Shown: positions 34,362 through 41,177 of the stretch, piece by piece
How the letters are laid out: each line of letters begins with the position of its first letter
Numbering within the stretch: position 1 is the first letter of the stretch
Origin: JAJKIV01 sp036274195
GTDB taxonomy: Bacteria > Gemmatimonadota > Gemmatimonadetes > Gemmatimonadales > Gemmatimonadaceae
DNA: 47,417 bases
Direction of reading: 5' to 3'
Assembly: GCA_036274195.1 (NCBI GenBank)
Contig: DASUGD010000037.1
Location: forward strand, 1 to 47,417
Position numbers and translations under genes: made by a program
Notes under the pieces: model-generated
Databases searched by the model: none
Seen by the model: the letters and a program-made list of their open reading frames with translations, nothing else
What the model was told of the DNA's origin: nothing

Positions 34362-34955
34362 ATGAATTTCCGGCTGATCGCTGCCTGCGCAGCGGCCGCG
34401 GTGACGTTCCCCGCGCTTCTCCTCGCACAGGGGCAGGTCCTGCCCCCGGCAAAGCAGATCCAGGCGGCGATCGCCGCCGCTCCGGCGGAGATGCGCGATG
34501 GTGCGGGTGTGTGGGGATACAACGAGAGCAAGAAGCTCGTGAAGCTGCGCGAGGAGAAGAACGACATGATCTGCCTCGCGAGCAATCCGGACGGGAAGCA
34601 GTTCCACGTCGCGTGTTACCACAAGCTGCTCGAGCCGTTCATGGCGCGCGGCCGCGAGCTGCGCGCGCAGGGCGTGAAGGACGATCAGGTGGACACCGTC
34701 AGGTTCAAGGAGATCTCGAGCGGCAAGCTCCAGATGCCCCGGACGCCATCGGCGCTGTACACGCTGACGGGCCCACCGACCAGCTTCGATGCGGCGACCG
34801 GAAAAGTGACCGGCGCGAAGTGGCTCTATGTCGTGTACATCCCGGGTGCGACGGAGAAGTCGACCGGGATCACCGAGAAGCCGGCGCCGGGGGTGCCGTG
34901 GATCATGTACCCGGGAACGCCGAAGGCACACATCATGTTTTTCACCGGGATGTGA
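34362..34955 (+). CDS. secreted protein of unknown function
   Basis: A 197-residue protein with a signal peptide (MNFRLIAACAAAAVTFPALLLAQG), hence periplasmic or secreted. The mature part begins VLPPAKQIQAAIAAAPAEMR. A conserved-looking core NDMICLASNPDGKQFHVACY contains two Cys that could form a disulfide. It ends AHIMFFTGM. I have a memory of uncharacterised relatives in Bacteroidota and Acidobacteriota, but no functional assignment is possible. An inverted pair of the octamer lies right after the stop (34961 and 34992). Confidence 0.65.
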   Translation: MNFRLIAACAAAAVTFPALLLAQGQVLPPAKQIQAAIAAAPAEMRDGAGVWGYNESKKLVKLREEKNDMICLASNPDGKQFHVACYHKLLEPFMARGRELRAQGVKDDQVDTVRFKEISSGKLQMPRTPSALYTLTGPPTSFDAATGKVTGAKWLYVVYIPGATEKSTGITEKPAPGVPWIMYPGTPKAHIMFFTGM

Positions 34956-35400
34956 CTCCTGCCTAACGCCCATCCCGCCGCTGGTCGTCCGCGTTAGGGG
35001 CGAGGCCGAGCTCGAGCTCGTTGGCGAGCTGCGACCAGCTCCGTGCAGGCGTCGGCGGACTGCGCGGAGATCACCGGCTGTCATCGCGCGGAACGCTCGC
35101 AGTCGTCGACTGTTGGGCGGCGCGCTGTTCCGTTTCGTTCTGCCGGGTCGGCCGGCCTAACGTTTGGCTCGCTCGCCGCTTGCTCGACTCCGCTCGCCAC
35201 CCGCCGCTTTCGGCGCCAGCCTCCTCCATGTGTGCGACATTCGATGTAAAATCGTCTGCCGTCACCGAGCCGACGGCGAAATTCACCGCGCGTCACTCTG
35301 CGTTCACCGACAACCGCGCGATAGACGCAGTCGCCCTGATCGCCCGGGCGCGTGAAATGCTGCCCCCCGTGAACCGTAGTCTCATTCACGGAGGAACCTG
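34956..35400. other. intergenic region with inverted octamer pair
   Basis: A 445-bp gap. Six bases after the stop, GCCTAACGCC (34961) and GCGTTAGGGG (34991) form an inverted pair about 20 bp apart, which can fold as a stem and may act as a terminator. Another exact octamer is at 35155. The rest is GC-rich without a convincing gene. The promoter of the beta-barrel gene must lie in the last 150 bp; no consensus is clear. Confidence 0.6.
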
Positions 35401-36198
35401 ATGAATCGAACCTCAACCATGCGTACCGCCGCGCTCGCGCTTGCTCTCGTGTCGAGTGTCGTGTCGAATAGCAGGGCACAGTACCGAACGCGGGACGCAT
35501 TCTCGCGCGTTGACACGGCCAGGCACGCCACGTCGACGACCGCACGCGCTTCGAGCGTTGTCGCCGCCGCCAGCAAGCAACAATCGCCGGGCGCAGCGGG
35601 CAATTTCTACATCGGCGTTGCCGCTGGCGCGAGCATGCCGAGCGGCGGGTTCAGCGATTTCTACCGCAACGGGTGGAATGCCGACATTCCCATTGGCTGG
35701 CGAGCCCCGAACAGCCCGTTAGGCTTGCGGGCCGACATCGCGTATAGTCGCTGGGACGGCGAGACGATCAACGGAGTGAAGGTGGGGAGCGCCGCCCTCT
35801 GGGACGCCATGCTGGACGCGACCGTCGACATGCCGTTCGGGATGAACAAGACCTCGTCGTTCTATATGTTCGGCGGTGCCGGCGCGCACTACTTCCCGAG
35901 CTACGGCGGCGCGAGCGGCTCGGTTGCCACCACACCGGTCGACACCTCGGGGAACGCACCGCCGCCACCGCCTCCGGGAGGAGGGTACCCGCAAGTCAAC
36001 CAGGTGAATGATGCCATTACGCCTGCCGATCGGAGCTCGACGACTCGACTCGGGGTGAACGGCGGTGCCGGCCTCTCATTCGGGCTCCCGCAGGGCTCCG
36101 CGCTGTTCGTCGAGGGACGCTACGTGAGCGTCTTCACGCGCGCAGAGCACACGAATTACTGGCCGATCGTCGCCGGAGTCAGGTGGACTGTGCGGTGA
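35401..36198 (+). CDS. outer-membrane beta-barrel protein
   Basis: A 265-residue protein with a strong ribosome site (GGAGGAA) before ATG 35401 and a signal peptide (TAALALALVSSVVSNSRAQ). After a Ser/Thr/Ala-rich linker, the barrel has alternating strands: 'NFYIGVAAGASMPSG', PIGWRAPNSPLGLRADIAYS, 'SFYMFGGAGAHYFPSYGG', GVNGGAGLSFGLPQG, and a C-terminal strand WPIVAGVRWTVR. It resembles the OmpW/OMP_b-brl class. A Pro-rich loop (PPPPPPGGG) breaks the middle. A porin or structural role is likely but not shown. An octamer supplies Pro-Leu-Gly at 35717. Confidence 0.78.
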   Translation: MNRTSTMRTAALALALVSSVVSNSRAQYRTRDAFSRVDTARHATSTTARASSVVAAASKQQSPGAAGNFYIGVAAGASMPSGGFSDFYRNGWNADIPIGWRAPNSPLGLRADIAYSRWDGETINGVKVGSAALWDAMLDATVDMPFGMNKTSSFYMFGGAGAHYFPSYGGASGSVATTPVDTSGNAPPPPPPGGGYPQVNQVNDAITPADRSSTTRLGVNGGAGLSFGLPQGSALFVEGRYVSVFTRAEHTNYWPIVAGVRWTVR

Positions 36199-36275
36199 TT
36201 TTCAAGACCGCTTCGGCGTAGGCGTGGCTGGTGATCCACCGACCACACGGGTGGGCACCATCGCGCTTTGTTCTC

Positions 36276-36369
36276 GCGGGAACGGGGAACCGGGGTTCGT
36301 GGAGATCCTGTTCCCCTTTCCCGGTTCCCCGTTCCTTCCATTCCCGATTCCCTATTCGCGATTCCCGCT
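36276..36369. repeat. paired heptanucleotide array (GGGAACC / ATTCCCG)
   Basis: The left arm about 36276-36295 (GCGGGAACGGGGAACCGGGG) pairs with the right arm about 36309-36333 (TTCCCCTTTCCCGGTTCCCC). It then continues as ATTCCCG-like heptads to 36369. The array starts 78 bp after the barrel gene. It merges with the 3' end of the serine hydrolase fragment, whose stop codon (36352-36354) is made of array bases. Confidence 0.75.
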
Positions 36370-36634
36370 TGAAACCGCCGGCTTCCGCGTCAGCTCCGCG
36401 TACGAGGACATCGCGCCCGTCAGCGGATTATCGGTCGTCATCGCCGCCGCCCACCCGCGCAGGGTGTCCCCCTGCAGCAGCAGCGACACGCCCACGTTCT
36501 GCGGAAAGCGGCACGCCTCCTCACTCGGAATCGTCCCGGCAAACCGGCCGCCGAGCAGGTTGTTGCGGAACGTTGGCGCGTTCAACACCGTCCAGAGCGC
36601 GTCATCGCCGCTCCCGAGCCTAACGTGGATGGCA
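36352..36634 (-). pseudogene. duplicated C-terminal fragment of a serine hydrolase
   Basis: Only the last 80-90 codons of a beta-lactamase-fold gene remain. The peptide LNAPTFRNNLLGGRFAGTIP, then SEEACRFPQNVGVSLLLQGD and the rest, matches the end of the intact gene at 39326 almost residue for residue. At DNA level about 36370-36632 against 39340-39603 differ at few positions. Similarity stops near 36634-36640. There is no catalytic domain and no start. The copy is in the same orientation, about 3 kb from the intact gene. It is a relic of duplication or of a second gene replaced by the Tat-lipoprotein and GH5 region. Confidence 0.88.
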
Positions 36635-36658
36635 TCGCCAGCATGAGCGACGGCCTGC

Positions 36659-36680
36659 GTCCCGAGGCAGTCCTCGGGAC
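36659..36680 (-). terminator. small perfect hairpin
   Basis: GTCCCGAGG (36659-36667) pairs with CCTCGGGAC (36672-36680) around the loop CAGT. It lies 49 bp downstream of the minus-strand gene ending at 36729. There is no T run, so the terminator role is tentative. Confidence 0.4.
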
Positions 36681-36728
36681 GCTGACTCGCGTTGACAATT
36701 GGCGAATGGTTGGCTCTACGCGCTAAGA

Positions 36729-37757
36729 CTACGAGTCGTCGGAGTTGAAGAAGACCCCGTTCCTTTCTTTTCCAAATTCAGCGAAGTCGCTCGACGACGT
36801 CCCCATCGGCGCGGACACGAAATCGAAGTCGCCTGTGCTGGCCGACCATTCCATCTGCGCCGTGGTTCGTATGAACTCGCCGGCGTGGCCATCGGACGCG
36901 TTGACGACGTGGGCTCGCTCGGCGTTCGCTCCGTGACCCTGCGCTGCGCCCGCCCAGCGGACCAGGAATGACACGGTCGCCGGTACGGGTGGCTTGCCGC
37001 CGCCGAACAGCGAGTTGCCAAAGTCGCCGAAGTCGAGCACCTGGACGTTGTTGCCGCGCATCTCGGCGCCGCCACCGGGATGGACCTCAACCGCATCCTC
37101 GGGGAGCGCGAGCGTCCAGAACAAGCCGCTGGGCGCGATACCAGGGTTCATGTCGTTGATCTGAGTCGGACCGCCCGGACCGGGCGTGAAGACGTCGATT
37201 CATATGAACCCGAACGTGCCACGCCGAACCCGGCCGTCGTCGCCACGATACACGCCGGTCATGAACCGCATGTCGGAGCCGAGGAATGGCAACTCCACAG
37301 TCTCTCCGGTCACGCGATTGCGCCTCGTTACCATCCCGTTGATGTATGCCAGCCCGACAAACCCATTGAAGTTCGTGATCGTCGCCGGCTCGGCGTCCAT
37401 GGAATCCAAACCTGCGGCGGGTGGGGCCGGGGCCCAGACGTGATAGCCACCGCCAAGCAACGGAGTTCCGCCAGGGATTGGTACCGGTGCGGCTTGCGCG
37501 GCCGCCTTCGCCAAGGACGACCGCGGCGAAATGGGTGACGTCAGGAACCCGTCGTCTGCGCGACCGCAGGCCGCGACCAGGCTACCGAGTCCCGCGGCTG
37601 CCACGAGAGATCCCGCCGTGGAGCCCACAAACTGACGCCTCGACAGAATAGCGTCGCTGCCACGCGCGGTCCTGTGCGCGGGCACCAACTGGCGGTCGCC
37701 GGGGAATTGTGGTTTCGCTGACGGGCGACCTGCGGCGCGGAGCAACGTGGGATTCAT
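36729..37757 (-). pseudogene. Tat-signal lipoprotein-like gene interrupted by an in-frame TGA
   Basis: ATG 37757 has an excellent ribosome site (GGAGGAG) and opens MNPTLLRAAG. Residues 45-75 carry a Tat/lipobox signal (SRRQFVGSTAGSLVAAAG...LVAAC). The frame meets TGA at 37200-37202 after 185 codons (…RRGTFGFI), but then continues in the same frame for another 156 codons (IDVFTPGPGGPTQINDMNPG, then APSGLFWTLALPEDAVEV) to a TAG at 36729. The sequence after the TGA is as protein-like as before it, so one gene of about 342 codons is cut by a single stop. ATG 37151 could restart the second half. The family is not recognised. It could be a recent nonsense mutation, a readthrough stop or a sequencing error. 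Confidence 0.7.
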
Positions 37758-37912
37758 AGTGCTCTCCTCCTTCGTTAGGCACGAAGGTGGCTGCCGTTCC
37801 GAGGTTCGATGGAAGCGCTCGACATCGTCGCCGCGCAACGCCACTCCTCGGACTCATCCGGCTCCCCGCAGTGCCGAACATGCACCGCCGTCGGGGCCGG
37901 CGCCAGTGGCTG

Positions 37913-38020
37913 CTAGCGCTCCGGGGCCTTGAGCTGCAGGACGATGATGGTCACTATCACCGCGAACACGGCGTCCGAATACGCGGCCAGCCCTTCCGCG
38001 ATTGCCGCTTCCTCTCGCAT
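37913..38020 (-). pseudogene. N-terminal stub of a TMEM175/DUF1211-like membrane protein
   Basis: ATG 38020, with a good AAGGAGCG site just upstream, opens MREEAAIAEGLAAYSDAVFA followed by VIVTIIVLQLKAPER and TAG. The 'AAYSDAVFAVIVTIIVLQLK' pattern is the first helix (FSDGVFAI-like motif) of the bacterial TMEM175-like potassium channel family (DUF1211), normally about 200 residues. The rest of the family is not readable downstream. It is therefore a truncated remnant with its start signals intact, divergent from the GH5 gene. Confidence 0.6.
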
Positions 38021-38096
38021 GGAACGCTCCTTGGAGTCGTCCTCCTCCTCTCTCGCGAGGCGTGTACCCCTCGAACCACGCACCCGCCGGGGTGGT

Positions 38097-39185
38097 GTGC
38101 GCCTCGTGCTCACGATCCTGATCGCGGGCGCATGCGCTGCAGACGGCGGCACGGCTGCGCCACAGGCCATACCCGACATCGGAACATACCCACCGATGCC
38201 GAATCACGCGGCGCCGGGTGCCTCGTCCCGCGCCCTGGCGACTGCCATCGCGATCGGTCGGGGCGTGAACTTCGGCAACATGCTCGAGGCGCCAACCGAA
38301 GGCGCATGGGGCCTCACCGTCACCGACGATTTCATCGAGAAGGCTGCGGCCGCAGGCTTCGCGTCGGTGAGACTCCCAGTGCGCTGGAGCAACCACGCGA
38401 GCTCCCAGGCTCCGTTCACCATCGATCCGGCCTTCATGCAGCGGGTCGAGTCCATCGTCGACAAGCTGCTGGCGAAGGGGCTGGTGGTGATCCTGAACAT
38501 GCATCACTACCGGCAGCTGGACGGTGACCAACTCGATTCCGGCGAGCTCCCCGTTGCTCCGGCGGCGGTTGACGTGCGCTTCGTGATGCTCTGGGACCAG
38601 ATTGCACGCCGCTTCCAGCGACGCGATGCGCGGCTGCTCTTCGAGCTCTACAACGAGCCGCATGTTCGGATGAACGGCGAGTCGTGGAACGTGCTCGCCG
38701 CCAGGGCGTTAGGTGTCGTCCGAAAAACCAACCCGGATCGCATCGTGGTGATCGGGCCGACGAGCTGGAACTCGGCGAGCGATCTGGGGCGGCTCGAGCT
38801 GCCTAACGACTCCAACCTGATCGCCACCGTCCACAACTACGCGCCGTTCGCGTTTACGCATCAGGGGGCGGAGTGGGTGAATCCCGTGTTGCCGGTGGGC
38901 GTCACCTGCTGCACCGCCGCCCAGGAAGCCGAGATGACCGCTCCGCTGGACGTCGCGAAGGCGTGGTCGGTGGCGAAACGCTATCCCGTGTTCGTCGGCG
39001 AGTTCGGCGCGTACAGCAAGGCCGACGACGCCTCGCGAATCGCCTTCGACCGTACGATGCGCTCCGCCATCGAAGCGCGCGGCATGAGCTGGGCGTACTG
39101 GGAGTTCGCCGCCGGCTTCGGCGTGTACGATCCTGCCACTCTCGGCTTCCGAACTGGGTTGCTCGATTCCCTGCTTGGCCAGTAG
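38097..39185 (+). CDS. GH5-type endoglucanase (cellulase), exported
   Basis: A 362-residue glycoside hydrolase. From GTG 38097 the product starts VRLVLTILIAGACAADGG, a lipoprotein-like signal with Cys13. ATG 38019 is an alternative start that would put 26 polar residues before the signal. The catalytic barrel shows 'GRGVNFGNMLEAPTEGAWG', VRLPVRWSNH, 'VVILNMHHYRQLDGD', the acid/base Glu187 in LYNEPH, TVHNYAPFAFTHQGAEW and the nucleophile Glu302 in VFVGEFGAY, ending 'MSWAYWEFAAGFGVYD'. These are the GH5 residues for retaining beta-1,4-glucan hydrolysis. Cellulose or mixed beta-glucan is the likely substrate; the subfamily is open. It is a single gene followed by dispersed repeats. Confidence 0.9.
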   Translation: MRLVLTILIAGACAADGGTAAPQAIPDIGTYPPMPNHAAPGASSRALATAIAIGRGVNFGNMLEAPTEGAWGLTVTDDFIEKAAAAGFASVRLPVRWSNHASSQAPFTIDPAFMQRVESIVDKLLAKGLVVILNMHHYRQLDGDQLDSGELPVAPAAVDVRFVMLWDQIARRFQRRDARLLFELYNEPHVRMNGESWNVLAARALGVVRKTNPDRIVVIGPTSWNSASDLGRLELPNDSNLIATVHNYAPFAFTHQGAEWVNPVLPVGVTCCTAAQEAEMTAPLDVAKAWSVAKRYPVFVGEFGAYSKADDASRIAFDRTMRSAIEARGMSWAYWEFAAGFGVYDPATLGFRTGLLDSLLGQ

Positions 39186-39208
39186 AACCGGGAACCGTGG
39201 CCCTCGGT

Positions 39209-39264
39209 CGGGACGACGGCGATTCCTCGCCTCCGCGCCTTCGGCGCTCCGCTCGGAATGACAG
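39209..39264. repeat. dispersed repeat, reverse copy of the 4584 element
   Basis: Read on the minus strand it is CTGTCATTCCGAGCGGA, the core GCGCCGAAGGCGCGGAGG, then GCGAGGAATCGCCGTCGTCC. It matches 4584-4640 nearly base for base. It lies 24 bp after the GH5 stop. Confidence 0.85.
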
Positions 39265-39270
39265 GCTTTC

Positions 39271-39320
39271 CTGTCGCCTGTCGCCTGTCGCCCGCCCGTC
39301 GCCCGTCGCCCGTCCCCGTC
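39271..39320. repeat. heptanucleotide array (CTGTCGC then CCGTCGC)
   Basis: Three CTGTCGC units are followed by CCGTCGC-type units, all on the C-rich strand and with no opposite arm. It sits between the dispersed repeat and the stop of the serine hydrolase gene. Confidence 0.8.
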
Positions 39321-39325
39321 AGTGG

Positions 39326-40873
39326 TTACCGCTCACCCGACGAAACCGCGGGCTTCCGCGTCAGTTCCGCGTACGAGGACATCGCGCCCGTCAGCGGATT
39401 ATCGGTCGTCATCGCCGCCGCCCACCCGCGCAGGGTGTCCCCCTGCAGCAGCAGCGACACGCCCACGTTCTGCGGAAAGCGGCGCGCCTCCTCACTCGGA
39501 ATCGTCCCGGCAAACCGGCCGCCGAGCAGGTTGTTGCGAAATGTCGGCTCGTTGAGCACGGTCCAGAGCGCGTTGTCGCCGCTGCCGAGCCTAACGTGGA
39601 CGTCGTCGGACTTGACGAGGAGCGCGATCGGCGTCGTCGAGCCGTCGTACATGCGGACGGTCCCGGTCCACTCCCCGGTCAGCTCCGCCGGGCTGGTGAA
39701 GGCCGCAACGGGGCGCGACCGGTCGCGGGGCGCAGTTGCCTTGTAGCCCGGCACCAACGCCGCCGCGAGATCCCCCGCGAGACGGTATGGCGCCTCGCTG
39801 CTGGCGTTGCCGAGGGAGACGATCGCCATGTTCTGCTGCGGGAAGAGTTCGAGACTCGTCGCGACACCTGGCATTCCACCGGTGTGCGATACGATGCGTA
39901 CCCCGTGCTCGTTGTCGATCAACCACCCGAGCCCGTAACCGTTCGCCGTGTCGCCGGGCGTCTCGCGGCGCTGCATGGCGTCGATCGTGGAGTCCTTGAG
40001 CATCGGGCGCTGGTCCGGGAGATGATTCTTGAGGTGGAACATGCCGAACCGCACCAGCTCATGCGCGCTCGTGTAGACCGCCGACGCTGCGCGATGGTCG
40101 AAATCATAGAACGCGATCGGCTTCCCGTCCGCGGTGTATCGCACGGCCGAGTTGGCGATGCCCGCGCCGGTTCCGATCGTGGTCGTCGTCATGCCTAACG
40201 GCTTGAACACTTCCTCCTGCATGAACGTCTCGTACGGTTTCCCAGACACCTTGGCGATGATCTCCTCCAACACGCCGTAGCCCAGGTTCGAGTAGTTGTA
40301 GACCGCGCCCGGCGGGTACGCGACGATCGCATACCGGCTGATCGCTTCGTCCATCGACGGACGCTTCACCGTACCGCCCGCGTAGAAGAAGCGGTAATGA
40401 AGCGGCAGCCCGGCGGTATGGGACATCACGCGTCTGACGGTCGCACCCGACGCCGGGCCCGCAAGCCCGGTGATCTTCGCCGCGCCGAGGTAGTCGTTCG
40501 CGGGGCGGTCGAGGTCGATCTTTCCCTGCTCGACGAGCTTCATCAGCCCGGTGGCAGTGATCGGCTTGGAGATCGACGCCATGGAGTACAAGGTGGTGGG
40601 CGTCGCCGGGGTCCGGTGCTCGACATCCGCGAACCCGAAACCCTCCTCCCAGATGATTCGCCCACCTTTCGCCACCGCCACAGCGATGGAGGGCGTCTTC
40701 GTCGAGTCCATCACCCGCCGAATGTGGGCCCGGAGGGAGTCGAGCGTCGCGGGAGCGATCGCGGTGGATTGCTGTTTCGCGCGATCCCGTTGGGCGCCGA
40801 GCGGGCATGTGGGCGCCGCCGCTGCCGCGAGCAGCGAGGCGAGCGCAATGAGACGGGTGACCCGGAAGCTCAT
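39326..40873 (-). CDS. serine hydrolase, beta-lactamase / class C PBP-like
   Basis: A 515-residue exported enzyme. ATG 40873 gives MSFRVTRLIALASLLAAAAA, a signal peptide; GTG 40894 is possible. The three active-site motifs are present: SISK (Ser100 and Lys103), YSN (194-196) and HTGG (330-333, in place of KTG). This is the beta-lactamase-related serine hydrolase family, which includes D-aminopeptidases, esterases and peptidoglycan enzymes. True beta-lactamase activity is not implied. The C-terminal domain (about 380-515, 'ELTGEWTGTVRMYDGSTTPIALLVK') is a lipocalin-like accessory domain; its last 80 residues exist a second time as the fragment at 36352. Two exact octamers code Leu-Gly. Confidence 0.9.
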   Translation of the reverse strand: MSFRVTRLIALASLLAAAAAPTCPLGAQRDRAKQQSTAIAPATLDSLRAHIRRVMDSTKTPSIAVAVAKGGRIIWEEGFGFADVEHRTPATPTTLYSMASISKPITATGLMKLVEQGKIDLDRPANDYLGAAKITGLAGPASGATVRRVMSHTAGLPLHYRFFYAGGTVKRPSMDEAISRYAIVAYPPGAVYNYSNLGYGVLEEIIAKVSGKPYETFMQEEVFKPLGMTTTTIGTGAGIANSAVRYTADGKPIAFYDFDHRAASAVYTSAHELVRFGMFHLKNHLPDQRPMLKDSTIDAMQRRETPGDTANGYGLGWLIDNEHGVRIVSHTGGMPGVATSLELFPQQNMAIVSLGNASSEAPYRLAGDLAAALVPGYKATAPRDRSRPVAAFTSPAELTGEWTGTVRMYDGSTTPIALLVKSDDVHVRLGSGDNALWTVLNEPTFRNNLLGGRFAGTIPSEEARRFPQNVGVSLLLQGDTLRGWAAAMTTDNPLTGAMSSYAELTRKPAVSSGER

Positions 40874-40953
40874 GATCAATCGACGAGTAGACACGGGAAT
40901 CGGCCGGTGAGAACCGACAGAACATACCGCGCCTCGCCAGATCGATCAAAACA

Positions 40954-40983
40954 CAACGCCCCCGTGGGGTCCCGGGGGCGTTG
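40954..40983 (-). terminator. terminator after the ADOP gene
   Basis: A perfect 11-bp stem (CAACGCCCCCG at 40954-40964 with 40973-40983) has an 8-nt loop. On the minus strand it is followed by GTGTTTTGAT, a short T run. It lies about 195 bp downstream of the minus-strand ADOP stop at 41178. Confidence 0.75.
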
Positions 40984-40991
40984 AGTACTTC

Positions 40992-41019
40992 ACTCCGGCG
41001 AGGCTACGTTCGCCGGAGT
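40992..41019. terminator. second hairpin downstream of the ADOP gene
   Basis: ACTCCGGCGA (40992-41001) pairs perfectly with TCGCCGGAGT (41010-41019) across an 8-nt loop. It is 8 bp from the terminator hairpin at 40954, so the two form a tandem pair. Confidence 0.5.
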
Positions 41020-41177
41020 ATTCGCATGATGGCCGGTCGGCGATGGCTTGGGAACTCGGGCGAACCCCGGAGGGTCGACCCAAAACTGACCCGCGCGTCA
41101 GGACTGAACACTGGCTATTGGTTCGCGGTTATTGGTTACCAAACGTCTCCCGCCTGTCTCCCGTCCGCCGTCAGTTC

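Noticed and set aside
36745..36936. Plus-strand open frame after the TTGACA-like sequence near 36693
   Set aside because: It is antisense to the continuing frame of the Tat lipoprotein gene and lacks a ribosome site.
37200..37202. TGA as a selenocysteine codon
   Set aside because: I see no bacterial SECIS-like hairpin directly after the codon and no selenoprotein family resemblance.
39326..40873. Serine hydrolase as a true beta-lactamase resistance gene
   Set aside because: The motifs SISK, YSN and HTGG and the extra C-terminal domain fit the broad hydrolase family; nothing indicates antibiotic hydrolysis.
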